64,000 nt of DNA from Ceratopteris richardii (Eukaryota; Streptophyta; Polypodiopsida; Polypodiales; Pteridaceae): positions 197,070,384 through 197,134,383 of the forward strand of contig CM035414.1 of the NCBI GenBank assembly GCA_020310875.1, given 5' to 3'. The notes below the pieces were generated by a model, which saw only the letters and a list, made by a program, of their open reading frames with translations, had not been told where the DNA came from and searched no databases. Positions 19,701-31,033 of this stretch are shown one piece after another. The translations under genes and the position numbers were made by a program. Each line of letters begins with the position of its first letter. Positions within the stretch are counted from its first letter, which is position 1.

Positions 19701-20628
19701 AAATGACGATCACTATGTGCCCTATTGCATGCTCCTAGCAGATTATAATGCAGAAATTCAACGACGATGTGGCAAGGCCCCAACTTTCACCACCCAATTT
19801 GGTCCAGACGACATACCTAAAAGTGCTACACAAGGGTCCATCTTCCAACCCATATGGAGGCTTCGTCTCCTAGAAACTTATCCAGAAATGGTTCGTACAT
19901 GGAATAATATGCCACTCTTCATCAAGTACAATCCATGTTACATCCTCGTACTCAGAAGACGCACATGGCCTGACTTTGCCATCACTGTGAAGAATGTTAA
20001 AGGCTGTGTGAAATGGCTAAATTATGTGTACCTAGCACCACCACGAGAACTGGCCACAGTGGCATACATGATATCCACCATCCGCCACTAGGGAGTCAGA
20101 CTGTGAAACGTTCATGACGTGATGGCACAGATGTGTATTAAAATATTTGAATTAATGATGGTCACCTTTCGAACCTTCAAGAACATTAAAGATCCGCATT
20201 TCTCAGGAGTCGGTTTCACTGCAGGCAATCTTGACTTAGTATATGACATGAGCACAACCCCCTCCATTAATGTGATATATGCATGGCATGCAAGAATCAA
20301 ATACCTCCCAGCATGCTACAAATAGACTTTTGAGGAGATGTTCATTACACGGTTCTAGGAGTATCATTCTCAGATATTCGTCCCCAAACCCTCGCATCTT
20401 CTCAAACTTTTCACTATGGAGAGAACCTTACATTCCGAACAATTGTGTTTGCCACATCCGGATGTTCCAGGGCCAGTGGATTGGGATGCCTTACTAACAA
20501 ATTTAGCAAAGGGATTGACGCTAGAAGAGCATCACCTCGCTACCGATGTCATCAAATACTATGTCAAACGTTCAGCCCACCAAGGGTCTTATGAGACGAT
20601 AGATGCAAGAGAGCAGGGGTGTTGGTAG
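16741..20628 (+). pseudogene. long env-position ORF of unknown function, element I
   Basis: About 1,290 codons if its stops and roughly two frameshifts are ignored; frame 1 from 16741, frame 3 for 17325-18110, frame 1 again from about 18190. Parts in order: N-terminal region with GEGTYLWEAEIEFNGKWG; a domain near 17330-17640 with RIWFNLYFVE and VHGWCTLTRIIYRCL, which recalls the plant mobile-element domain PF20167 by pattern only; an acidic stretch NEDEEETDEEESDEE (about 17990-18050); a Ser/Thr/Pro-rich linker (18340-18770); coiled-coil heptads (about 18880-19400, ALEENKRLQNQNEENVEV and LREQVTKLQGKLL); a C-terminal globular region of ~350 residues with HHRWIGTNDDHYVPYC and RTWPDFAITVKNVKGCVKW. 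No signal peptide or transmembrane segment, so not a typical envelope. Most stops are TAG or TAA in place of Gln codons. Confidence 0.6.
20605..20619 (+). other. polypurine tract of element I
   Basis: GCAAGAGAGCAGGGG directly before the TGTTGG start of LTR E. It marks E as a 3' LTR. Overlaps the end of the long ORF. Confidence 0.6.
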
Positions 20629-21256
20629 CAGTCAGGGCACTCAAAGACCTACACGATAGGGAAGCCAACGAAGGGAGTCACAGCAGAGAGAAGGAACAAG
20701 TAGGCAAGGCAATCAACGAAGATCCGGCAAGTATGCCATTTAGTTTTTTCCCGACTTAACCTCTTTGTAACAGAGATTTTCATCACTTCATGAACATTGT
20801 AAATAGCATTTTTGCTAGATTGGACTCCATTTTGCTCAAGCTGAGGAGTCCTCGAGCTTGAAGTGTATTAGAACTAATTATGTATCAGTTTTCATGATTT
20901 TTAGAGCTGGTTTGAGCCTCCAAAATAACCTAGGAACCTAATTTTTAACTAGGCCGGACAGTAAGTCTAGAGAGGACCGAAGCTAGTCAAAAACTATAAA
21001 AAGAGCTAGAGAGCTCATTTTTTAGGTGAGCTTGTTAGTGATTTGAGCTTGTATATGAGACTTTTTGAGTAATCTAAAAGAACTCCATTGTTTCTCTCTT
21101 TGTTCCTGCTTGGTGCGCGTGTGCGTGTGTATGTGTGTGCATGTTTGTGTGCTTCTCACTCACACACTTGTGCCATCACTTGTTTGAGGTCTTCATACCA
21201 TCCTCATGTCTTCCCGGATTGACATTAAAGGAGGTGCTACTCACCACTGAGCTTCA
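20620..21256 (+). repeat. LTR E, 3' LTR of element I
   Basis: 637 bp, begins TGTTGGTAGCAGTC and ends GAGCTTCA. First ~150 bp resemble LTR G, not LTRs A-D; the rest (TATA at 20995-21003, TG microsatellite, GGATTGACATTAAAGGAGG) is shared by the whole family. No primer site follows, consistent with a 3' LTR. Confidence 0.85.
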
Positions 21257-22860
21257 CCACAAGGTCTTTTTACATGGGATGAAATATGCATGTTTACTAA
21301 ACCTACGAAAATGTTTCCAAATCATGTCATATGAGATGAAGTCATAGGAAGACGAGTAATAAAATCCATAGAAATATGTTCACATAGTTCATTTAGAATA
21401 GTTTGTGGTATTAATAGTCCAAATGATTTATCATGATGACATTTAACATTTTGACACACAATGCACTGGGAGACATAATGGGCATATCTTTCTCCATATT
21501 AGACCAAATGAAGAAATCCTTACAAGAAAAATTAGTGCTTTGTATGCCCCAATGTCCCATATAAGGTGGTTAATGCATCTCATTCATAACAAAGTCTATA
21601 AGAGCCTTAGTGATGCATAGTTTAGGTTGAAAATTAAAAAAAAACCATTATGAAAAATATATTGATCATCAGTAAATGATGCAAGATTATGGAAACATTC
21701 CATGCGCATGAAAGATATGGATATAAAGCATAACTAAGAATCATGCCATGAAATGAATGAATATTATTGACAAAAATAAAATGTGACTATGTGATGGAAA
21801 ATGGCTAAGAACATCATCTACAATATTAGCTTTTTCAAGTTGAATTGAATCATAGGCTAAAAATTTTGAATAATTGAAGCCCATTTAATATGTCTTTCAA
21901 AAATCAATGGTTGATTTAATAGGTGTTTAATAGCTTGTTGGTATGTTTTGTTTAATACTTTAAAACCCATAAGGTAATGTTTCCAAAAGCATGCACAACA
22001 TCTAAAAGTTTCTTATCATACATACTATAATTCTTTTCAGAAGGTTTAAGTTTTCTACTCTCAAATGCAGTGATATGATTGTTTTTTGCATTAAAATTGC
22101 ACCTCTTGTAAGAAAGTAGTTATGCAAGAGAACACGTGAGCCTTAGTAGAGACGATAACTTATATAGTAAAATTTCAAAAAATTGCTACTAATAGAAAGT
22201 ACAAAGATGATGGCATTGTCCACCCGTGTGGTCTCAAGGTAGAGTTTAAATGGTAATCTAGACAAATCCAGATAGAGAATTACAAGATAGAGGTATGCTG
22301 GCTCAATTCAACATCTCGAGTACTAAAGAGGTCATGTATATATAGGCTGATGGAGAGATGTGGATTTTTGTAGATAGTTATACATGGGAAGTAGAACGTG
22401 TGCGGATATTGCCTAGTAATCCCCATACATGGCTTAAGCTGATTCAACTGACCTAAAAAGTAAGAATGATTTCTAACGTTGACAAGGAATATTCCATGGA
22501 ATATTCCCTTTACCATCATGCCAAGGGCGCTGCCCCTAGACTCTCATCAAGGGGACTGATGGCCCCCTAGGACCCTCCATCTAGGGGGCCCACTAGCCTC
22601 CTTGGACCCCCCTAGTGGGGGCTGCTCCCTACTACAATGGACCATGCAATTGGGGACCCTAGTAATCCAACATGCAAGTTGGGATTCCCATCAATTGGAT
22701 AATGCACATTTGGCTTCTCTTCATAATGGAGGCCTTAAAAAATGTGCATTAGTACATAAAATCATGAGTGGTAGACATTGGTCATATACTAACACCTATA
22801 CCTGAGCCATTAACATCTATAATTACATGGAAAGGTTGTGCAAAATCAGGTATATGCATC
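21257..22860 (-). mobile_element. chromovirus-type Ty3 remnant, copy 1
   Basis: Minus-strand integrase pieces near 21350-21600 (ISMDFITRLP; PPYMGHWGIQST) and an RNase H to integrase segment at 21780-22100 (GAILMQ, YDSIQLEKANIV, DDVLSHFPSHSH). The RNase H start (about 22800-22860, PF.V.ID type) is separated from the rest by an inserted LTR. Belongs to another lineage than elements 1 and 2. Copy 2 is at 26340-28960. Heavily decayed. Confidence 0.7.
22108..22794 (-). repeat. solo-LTR-like insertion in RNase H, copy 1
   Basis: About 690 bp splitting the chromovirus RNase H; minus-strand start TGTTAGTATATGACC. Contains GGGG/CCCC-rich blocks around 22520-22620. The same insertion is in copy 2 at 26672-27385, so it predates the duplication. 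The far end is approximate. Confidence 0.55.
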
Positions 22861-23399
22861 GACAATCCTAAGTTTGTTCACACACACCACTATCGAAATA
22901 TGCTAACATAAAAAATCCTTGAAGGCAAGTGGAATACTTTCAAAGGTGATCAATTGATATCACAAAGAACCCATAAATTCCGTGATTTTTTGAGTGTTTG
23001 GTATTTTTTGAGCGTTTAGAACTTGCATTGACTCCATGGCTTATCTCAAGGCATAAATTCTGATTTGGATAGGAAAATCTCAAGTTATTTATGTAGAGAA
23101 ATGTTAAGTTTAGTGGATACTAAAATAAAGTCTGGGTAAAAGAGAACGTCCTCTAATGATAGGTTATCAGCCAAAATAAAGTTTGGGTAAAAGAGAACGT
23201 CCTCTAATGATAGCTTATCAGCTTCAACTTTCAAAACCGAAATTCACTCAGACTTGCATATCGCCATTCCAAAAAATACACTCTCTAGCTTTCATAATCT
23301 AGTGTCACAAGATGAAATTATAAAGTTTATCTCACTTTGACCCACACATTATCAATGTATGAATGTATTACATTATAATCCATCTATAAAACGAGTCCA
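22861..23399. other. duplicated module, left part
   Basis: 22861-22915 matches the start of the copia LTR at 28985-29286; the following ~500 bp match 29290-29890. A 54-bp tandem duplication (about 23121-23228, AAAGAGAACGTCCTCTAATG) is present here only. No coding sequence. Confidence 0.55.
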
Positions 23400-23650
23400 T
23401 CTATAAAATGTATGAACCAAAGACTCTGAGTTTGGTAGGAATTAGAATTTTGGTCCCTTTGGCACCTTGTTTCATTGAGGTGAACAAATTTGTTTTGCTT
23501 CGGAAAATTCTCCATAAAGGAATGAAGATCAATGCTAAAGTCCCACAAGCTTATGAATTCCATCCCTTGGTGCAAGCTATGTCACTATGAAGAGATATGC
23601 ATTCGTCGTCTCTTTTACTTGTGTGATTTAAGAGAAAAAGGATTTGGATA
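23400..23650 (+). pseudogene. LINE ORF2 C-terminal (zf-RVT) fragment
   Basis: In mixed frames it reads LLRKILHKGMKINAK then SIPWCKLCH, matching LLWQILHRGIWTNHK and IPPWCKRCH of the LINE at 41500-41590. Second copy at 29900-30060. Confidence 0.65.
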
Positions 23651-23736
23651 TCTTCGCAAAGGATTCTCAAGCTAAGTTCAAATGTCTCTTGCTAGCAAGT
23701 TGTTATCTTAGGGGAATCAATCGGTTGTTTAAGGAC

Positions 23737-24010
23737 CCTTTTTTTAAAAGAGGAAGTTTGACTGAAGCCTAACTCCCTTATAGCTTGAATTGATTGAAAA
23801 GACAATTGTATAGGTGAATGGGCATATTACCCATGGGACCCTTGTATCCGCAAAGTAAGGGTAGGATACTGCTCCAAGGCAGCAGTGAGAAAGAACTGAT
23901 CAAAGGCATACACAAGAACTGATTTAAATTGCAATGTCAAGCCGCATCAAGGAGGGGTTGAACACTTGCCCCTGCCTCAGGAGGGGATTGCCTCAACCAC
24001 AATTAAGTAG
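23737..24010 (-). repeat. SINE family S2, copy 1
   Basis: Minus strand. tRNA-like head near 24010-23945 with B-box form GTTCAACCCC changed to GTTCAACCCCTCC-like context, then a body, then a tail with GTCCCATGGGTAATATGCCC and CTTCCTCTT before an A run (T run at 23746-23753 on plus). Tail resembles the LINE 3' end. Better preserved copy at 30183-30475. Confidence 0.65.
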
Positions 24011-24439
24011 AAGGGGGGACATATGATTAAATTCTTATAAAATATCAGGAAATATGATTAAATTCCTCATGCTATCAGGAAATATAATTCCTCATGCTAT
24101 TAAGATATTAGAATATTCTTTATATAAATTCGTCATGCGATTAGGAAATAGAATTAAGAACTACAAAAGTAACCACAATTTAAGGCACTCAAAGCTAACC
24201 ATAAAACGCCCCCCACACAATCCCCTATTTGTGAGTCTAAGTGTGCTGATAAATAACCGATATCTCCACTCCCTCTCTACAAGTGTGTATGTAGGCTGAG
24301 AGGTGAGTATCATTCTCCTCTTGGAATGATAGATCCCAAAGGCTCTCTAAGGGTAGGAATTGGGAAGGGATAGCCCTTAAGTCGAGATGAGGAGAGTGGT
24401 TTGCACTGAAGTTGACCTTGTATCAGTGAGCATGACCAT

Positions 24440-24612
24440 TGCTATTGCTAATATTGTCCACTGAGAGCGCCAAAAGGCAACGATTCCATAAAGGGTGCTC
24501 CTTTAGCATCTCATCATGTAATGACAAGCAGTGTCCTATGAGTGTAGTCGATGGGACTTGAACTCATACGTCCCTCATGAGGGGAGAAAGACAAACCCGT
24601 TTAAGCTACCAC
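24440..24612 (-). repeat. SINE family S1, head fragment
   Basis: Minus strand GGTAGCTTAAACGGG (A-box-like) and GAGTTCAAGTCCC (B-box-like) spaced as in a tRNA, followed by the S1 body (CATTACATGATGAGATGC). The tail is missing here. Confidence 0.65.
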
Positions 24613-24639
24613 TGCTAAAATTGAATGTGTGTAAGAAAA

Positions 24640-25795
24640 TGAAATTCAAGGTTTCATGAAAGGAACATCCATTCTTAAAGTGATAACTCATGTTTGGGAG
24701 GGAATTCATTACATAAAGGAGTCGTTCGAAGACATTCTCTTCCTCAAGGTAGACTTTGACAAAGCATATGATAGGTTGGACATTGATTTTGTATTGCAAT
24801 CCCGCAAGGACCTCAATTTCCATGGTAAATTCATCAAAATGATTTCCATGCTCATGGGGAATGCTTCTTCTCCAATTAACATGAATGTCAATCTCTCCCC
24901 AACTTGTTACCTTAAACGCTCCATTAGACAAGATTGCACACTTGTCCCATTGTTGTTTGCTATTTCCATTGATGCGCTCAGCTACCTTGTTGGCAATCAA
25001 CTTTGATTGGTGAAAATTTAGGGCCTCTTGCTTCCTCACATCTAGGATCCTATGGTTTCTTAGACTCTTGGCAGATGACACCAATGCATTTCTATAGAAT
25101 TGCATGGACTGTGTTTGTAGATTCCGGAATGCCTTGGTATTTTCTGTGTGGCCTTTGGTTCTAGGATCAACCACTCAAAGAATACGTACATGTCCATGCA
25201 TGGACCTTTCGTGTGATTTCTGCAAACTCAAGGATGTCAAGAGGTTCCCAATGGTAAAATCTTTTGTCAACATGGCTTAATGATGGAATTGGGTTCTTGC
25301 CAAGCTTGACAACAAGCTTCAGTATTGGAAGGGTATGCAGCTTAATGTGGCTAGGCATGCTTTGGCAATCAACATGATTTTTATCTCCTCTATCATCTAT
25401 TCCTTAGCATATTGGAGATCGCACAAGGAGATGTTGAAGTTGGAAAGGATCTATAGAAATTTCCGAGAGATCCCAACAGAAGACGAGTTTCAAGGATTAA
25501 ATGGGAAATATGATACAGCCCAAAGAAGGTAGGTGACCTAACCATTCTAGATGTGGAAGATTTGGCCTACAAGATGGTGGCCAAAGTGGATTATTAAAGC
25601 ATGGAATAACCACAAAACGTGGGGCATTATCTTTTACCATACGATTAAGTTGTACATGCATTATTTACAAAAACGTTTACATGCGCAAATAATGGGATCA
25701 AACTTGCATGTATTAGAGGGATTGGAAAAGATAGGTTAGAGCTTCACATCCATTAGTTATAAGGGTAGGATTAATTGTGCTTAAAGGTGAAGTTT
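24640..25795 (+). pseudogene. LINE ORF2 reverse transcriptase fragment, copy 1
   Basis: Reads FMKGTSILKVI, FLKVDFDKAYDRLD, SIRQDCTLVPLLFAIS and LLADDTNAFL, matching the LINE at 39830-40260, then WNWVLAKLDNKLQYWKG and WWPKWIIKAWNNHKT. Many stops. It is an old, 5'-truncated copy. Confidence 0.85.
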
Positions 25796-25799
25796 CTTT

Positions 25800-26090
25800 G
25801 AAGGACGTTCCATCTTACGTTCTACTAATCTCCTTGATAGCTTGAATTAATGGAAAGTACAATAGTGAAGGGCATAACACCCATAGGACCCTTTGAATCC
25901 CACATAAGCACAGGTTGAACACTCAATAAATACTAGGAATGACTAGTCATTGCTAACATTCTCCACTGAGAATTCCAAAAAAAGACAACGATTCCATAAA
26001 AGGAGGTGCTTTAACATCTCATCATGTAATGATGAGGAGTGTCTTATGAATGTAGTAAATAGGACTTGAGCCCATAACTCTAGAAATGAT
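25800..26090 (-). repeat. SINE family S1, copy at 25.9 kb
   Basis: Minus strand: B-box-like GGGCTCAAGTCC near 26065, S1 body, then tail GGGTCCTATGGGTGTTATGCC and AAGCTATCAAGG. The head is partly eroded. Follows the LINE fragment directly. Confidence 0.6.
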
Positions 26091-26671
26091 GAAGATTTGA
26101 AGGTTGTATTAAGTAAAGGGGAGCCAAAGTTTGCATATAGGTGGAGAGTAGGACTTCATTGCTTGTTGGAAAACATTGGTCAGTAAATGATTTTGAATTT
26201 CAATGGATCACAAGGCATGAGTTGTTGTAAGAGAGCAATTCGGTGAATTTCTTGATGCACGATTTGAGATTTGGATGGGAAGGCATGTACCTAGACTCTC
26301 AAGGTCTTAGGGATTTCTGACAATCTCACAAATATTATCCATAGAAATAAAATGTGAATGTGGTGATGGAAAATGACTTAGAGCTTCAGCTATAATATTA
26401 GCTTTTCATCATTGATATTAAATCATCGACTAAAAATTTTGGATAATTAAAGCCCATTTAATATGTCTATCTGAAATCAATGGTTTATTTCAGAGGTGTG
26501 TAATAGCTTTTTGGTATTTTTTAATTAATACTTCAAAACCCATAAGGTGATGTGCATGCACAACAACTAAAAGTTCCTTATCATACATACTATAATTCTT
26601 TATAGAAGGTTTAAGTTTCTCACTTTCAAATGCAATGGTATGATTGTTTTGCATTAAAATTGCACCTCTTC

Positions 26672-27385
26672 TAACAAACTAGTTATGCAAGAGAACATAG
26701 GAGCACTAGTAGAGAAGATAACTGATATAGTAGAATTTCAAAAACGTTCTACTAATAGCAAGTACAAAGATGATGGCATTGTCCACCCCTGTGCTCTCAA
26801 GGTGGAGTATAAATGGTGATCTAGACAAATCTATAGAGAGTTACAAGATAGGGTTATCCTATCTCAATTCCATATCTAGGGTAGTGCAGAGGTCATGTAT
26901 ATATAGGCTAATGGAGAGATGTGGATTTTTGCAGATAGTTATACATGGGAAGTAGAACCTAGGTAGACACCACCCACATAATGCCCATATGCAGCTTAGG
27001 CCGGTTCAACTGACCTAACAAATATAAATGATTTCTAACTTTGACAAGGAATATTCCCTTTACTATCATGCTTGGGGCATTTCCCATGGACCCCACGAGG
27101 GGGATTGCTAGCCCCCTTGGACCCTCCAGCCAGGGGCCCACTAGCCACCTTGGACCCCATAGTCGGGGATTCTCCCTGCTACCTCTGACCCCACAATTGG
27201 GGACCCTAGGAACTCCCTTTCTTTACAATACCTTACATGTTTTAATTTGACCTTTATCAAACATGCAAGTTGGGATTCCCATCAATGGGGTAATGCATGC
27301 TTGGATTCTCCTCATAATGAAGGCCTTACAAAATGTTCATTAGTACATACAATCATGAGTGGTAGACATTGGTCCTATACTAACA
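26672..27385 (-). repeat. solo-LTR-like insertion in RNase H, copy 2
   Basis: About 714 bp; minus-strand start TGTTAGTATAGGACCAATG. It splits the chromovirus RNase H at the GI/GAILMQ position. Flanking TATAGA and GTTAGA may be a decayed target duplication. No internal genes, so a solo LTR is likely. Confidence 0.6.
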
Positions 27386-27897
27386 TCTATACCTAAGCTA
27401 TTAGCATCTATAACTACATGGAAAGGTTGTGCAAAATCCGGTATATGCAAGAGGTGCATGTGAAAGTGCATGTTTATGTTTTTAAAAAGATTGTTTTTGT
27501 GCTATCCCTCATGCAAATTTTACTTTTCTCTTTAATAATAAAGTAAGTGGAACTATTGAATAGGTCAATCTTAGTAAAGATATCGGCTCCTTGAAGTCTA
27601 TCTAGCAAGTCTTCTATTCAAGGAATAGGGTGTCAGTTAATGCACATCCTATAGGTTTTATTATGTTCAATTAAAGAACAAGTGCACCAAATGGAGAAGA
27701 ACTAGGCCTTATAAGTCCTTTTTGAAGTAAATCTTTAACTTGTTTTTCTTTTTCTTTTGGTGGAAAGTGGCATGCCTGTCAAGTGCTTTATTAGGAGAAG
27801 AACTACCAAGAATTAGATCTATAATATGGTTGAAGGATCCTCGAGATGGTGGTGAATTTGAGGGGTAATGGATTATAAAACAATCCTTATAAGAACC

Positions 27898-28523
27898 TGT
27901 TGAAGCTCAAGGTCAAGGACAAAGCATGGAAGTGCATCAAGGAAGTGGACACACAAGAAGAAGGAGCAAGTAGGGAGCTCCAAGAAGCACCTGTCAAATT
28001 TTCAGAAGAAACCCCTACAAAAATAGTGATTTTTATCACTAAAAACCATTGTAAATAGCATTTTCCATTTTTGTAACTCCATTTTGTTCAAGCCGAGGAG
28101 TCCTCGAGCTTGAGGAGTATTAGAACTACCATCCTACCAATTTTCATGATTTTTAGACTCCGTTTGAGCCCCCAAATAAGCCCTGGAACCTATTTTTTAA
28201 CTAGGACGGACACTAGGTCTGGACAGGGCCAAAACCACTCAAAAACTATAAAAAGGGCTGGAGAGCTCATTTTTGGGGCTGGCTTGTTGTAGATTTCAGT
28301 TTTGTAAGAGAGCTCTTTGATAATCGAAGCTTTCCATTGTTCCACTCTTTGCTCTTACCTTGTGCGCGTGTGTGTGTATGTGTGTGCATGCTTGTGTGCT
28401 TTCACTCACGCACTTGTGCCATCACTTGCTTGCGGTCTTCATACCGGTCCTCACGTCTCCACGGATTGACATTTATGAGGTGTATCTCCTCACGTTGGTA
28501 CTCACCATTGTGCTAGAGTGATA
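27898..28523 (+). repeat. LTR F: solo LTR with 5-bp target duplication
   Basis: 626 bp, TGTTGAAGCTCAAGG...GAGTGATA. Flanked by GAACC at 27893-27897 and GAACC at 28524-28528, and it interrupts the minus-strand chromovirus. TATA at 28247-28255. U3 start is of the A-D type, whereas the last ~45 bp match LTR H. Formed by LTR-LTR recombination. Confidence 0.92.
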
Positions 28524-28984
28524 GAACCCATAAAAGGTTTATGTGCATAAAAAAGTGTATAATTCTAATCAATCATGCCATTTAAAAATACAATACATCA
28601 ATTATAACCTTTTATAAATGAATGTTTTACTTGTGTATGACTAATTACTGAAAATGGTTAGAAATCATGCACTGTAGACAAAGAAATAAGTTGAGCATTA
28701 AATTCTAAAATAAATGTATGTGTATGATAGTCAATATGTGGGATATGATGATGGCAAAAATACATACCAAGTATAACATCGTAGGATTCCAAAGGGGCAA
28801 TTCAAAATGTTTTTCCATCTACATATGAACCTATGCAAATCTGAAAATCATGGAGTTCACTCGTTACATTACATCAACCTCCTTAGCCTTAACTTTATGC
28901 AAGGAAGAAAAAGACTTTAATTTGATTTTTTGCACTAAATTATGTGAGATGAATCATGAGAACTACCATCATGATTGAAAAAGT

Positions 28985-29286
28985 AGTAGTTATTGAAAAA
29001 GATGAGGGAAATAATACATGTGAGTGATGCACTTCAAGAAGAAGTGTTCTACTTTGATACCAATAAGTGTCGTTTTGGGATCATGAAGGTACAAAAATAG
29101 CACTAGGAAGTAGAAGAAGATTAGGAGCACAACATAAAGTATACTAGTAAGTGTTGAATGTAAAACGATAATTACCCTTTTGGGTATATAACTATACACA
29201 TGCTAGGGAGAAAACCTCTTAAATAGGAGAATAATTGCCTCAACAATCCTAAGTGTGTTCACACACATCAGTACCAAAATATACTA
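28985..29286 (-). repeat. copia-type LTR remnant
   Basis: Minus-strand start TGTTAGTATATTTTGG; the sequence GTGTGAACACACTTAGGATTG corresponds to the copia LTR at 58850-59166. Contains a short T/A-rich region. No internal copia coding sequence next to it. Confidence 0.55.
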
Positions 29287-29670
29287 ACATAAAAAATCTT
29301 TGAAGGCAAGTGGAATAATTTCAAAGGTGGTCAATTGATATCACAAAGAACACATGAATTCAGTGATTTGTGGAGCTCTTGCTATTAGGTGACTCGATTT
29401 ATTCTTAATTTTATTGCAATCAAGGCTCCAAAACTATCTATGGCTTATCTCAAGGCATAAATTCTGATTGGGATATGAAACCCTCAAGTTATTTATGTAG
29501 AGAAATGTTAAGTTTAGTGGATACTAAAATAAACTTTGGGTAAAAGAGATCTGCCTCAAATGATAGCTTATAAACTTCAACTTTCAAAACCCAAATTCAC
29601 TCAGACTTGCATACCGCCATTCCATAAAATACACTATCTAGCTTTGATAATCTAGTGCCACAGGATGAAA

Positions 29671-29885
29671 TTATAAAGCCTATCTCACTTTGACCCATAA
29701 ATTATCAATGTATAAATGTACTACATTAGAATCCATCTATAAAAGGAGTTCCTTATCACTTAAGTGGCATTGTTTAGATGAAATTATACATTTTATCTCA
29801 TTATGACCCACAAATTATCAATGCATGAATGTATTACATTAGAATCCATCTATAATAGGAGTTCCTTATCGCTTAAGAGGCAAAC
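29671..29885. repeat. ~120-bp tandem duplication
   Basis: CACTTTGACCCATAAATTATCAATG through AGGAGTTCCTTATC appears twice (about 29690-29760 and 29808-29880). Single in the paralogous region near 23335-23405. Confidence 0.7.
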
Positions 29886-29899
29886 AATGTCAACCCCAA

Positions 29900-30060
29900 C
29901 CCCAAACCCTTTGGCACCTTGTGTCATTAAGATGAAGATTTTTTCTTTTGCTTTGGAAAATTCTCCATAGAAGAATCACGAACAATGCCAAAGTCCCACA
30001 AGCTTATGAATTCCATGCCTTGGTGCAAGCTATGTCACTATGAGGAGATATGCATTCGTC
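29900..30060 (+). pseudogene. LINE ORF2 C-terminal fragment, second copy
   Basis: Paralogue of 23400-23650: same CTTTGGCACCTTGT and GAAAATTCTCCATA blocks and CCCACAAGCTTATGAATTCC. Too decayed to translate. Confidence 0.6.
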
Positions 30061-30182
30061 ATCTCTTTTACTTGAAGAGAAAAAGGATTTGGATCTCTTT
30101 GCAAGGGATTCTGAAGCTGAGGTCAAATGTCTCTTGCTAGCAAGTTGTTATCTCAGGGGAATCAATCAGTTGTTCAAGGATC

Positions 30183-30475
30183 CTTTTTTTTTTTAAAGGA
30201 AGTTCAGCCAAAGACTAACTCCCTTGTAACTTGCATTGATTGAAAAAAAAAATTGTATAGGTGAATGGGCATATTACCCATGGGACCCCTTGTATCCCAC
30301 GAAGTACGGGTTAGATGATGCCTAAAGGTGACACCAAAAAAAAACTGCTCAAAGGCATACATGGAACCTGGTTTAAATTTCATAGAGGCATTATAATGCT
30401 GAGTTGCATCAGGGAGGGGTTGAACCCTTGCCCCCGCCTCAAGAGGGGAATGGCTCAACCACAATTATGTAGAAG
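30183..30475 (-). repeat. SINE family S2, copy 2
   Basis: Minus strand. Head GTGGTTGAGCCATTCCCC, CTCTTGAGGCGG and B-box GGGTTCAACCCC; body; tail CGTGGGATACAAGGGGTCCC and GGCTGAACTTCCTTT followed by an A run (T run 30182-30196). Tail agrees with GTGGGATTTGGGGGGTCCC and GCCGAACTTCCTTT of the LINE (42020-42126). Confidence 0.75.
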
Positions 30476-30574
30476 GGGGGTCGTATGATTAAACTTTGAT
30501 AACCTATCAAAGGGATATTCTTTATATAAATTCCTCATGCTATTGGGAAATAGAATAAAGAACTCCAACATGTT

Positions 30575-30735
30575 GAGGTCGTAATATTCAATGTTTTGAG
30601 CCACTTCACTTGTCTCTTCCCGAGGTCACCTTGTCCATTGTCCATTTCGTCGATGTTCAAGTGGCAATATTCAATGTTTTGGGCCACTTCACTTGTCACT
30701 TCCCAAACTCACCTTGTCACTCATCTATTTTGATA
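30575..30735. repeat. 86-bp tandem duplication
   Basis: AATATTCAATGTTTTG and CCACTTCACTTGTC recur at an 86-bp step (about 30580 and 30666). No coding content. Confidence 0.75.
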
Positions 30736-31033
30736 GGACACAAAGGTCAAGGAGTTAGATGAGTGCTATACAATCAAGATTTGATGTTATTGTCAACAAT
30801 GCTACTATGATTTTGCCTCCTCGGAAGAGGGCCATCAACAATAAATGAGTATAGAAGTTGAAACTTAAGCCTAAGAGCAAGAAAGCGCTCTTGAGAACAA
30901 GAAAGCATTCCTCATGTGGCAAAATTTTCATTGGGGAATTTCGACAAAGGTCAAAGCCCGCAAAATTTGTGGCGCTTCGTAGTGGTGTAAGAGATGTTTC
31001 ATTGGTAACTTTTCTTATCCTAAGAGTATCATG

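Larger units (their letters stand above)
16042..21256 (+). mobile_element. Element I: 3' part of an LTR element with a long env-position ORF
   Basis: Plus-strand segment bounded on the left by the end of LTR B and on the right by LTR E. It contains an IWVPK peptide, a splice-acceptor-like site, a ~3.9-kb degraded ORF, a polypurine tract and a 3' LTR. No gag, RT or integrase of its own is visible. The 5' part was lost or lies left of element 1; element P is a candidate because it points the same way, but this is inference. Confidence 0.65.
26340..28960 (-). mobile_element. chromovirus-type Ty3 remnant, copy 2
   Basis: Minus strand. RNase H end at 26340-26640 (ANIIAEALSHFPS), RNase H start near 27390-27450 (IPDFAQPFHVVIDA), RT piece near 27545-27670 (IEDLLDRLQGADIFTKIDL), and protease-side sequence to about 28960. 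RT is shortened by a deletion between KIDL and the RNase H start. Interrupted by an LTR (26672-27385) and by solo LTR F. Confidence 0.75.

Noticed and set aside
16741..20628. Envelope glycoprotein
   Set aside because: Position fits, but no signal peptide, transmembrane helix or cysteine pattern is visible.
24540..24612. tRNA gene on the minus strand
   Set aside because: A- and B-box-like motifs but no tRNA cloverleaf; a SINE head shared with 33185-33262.
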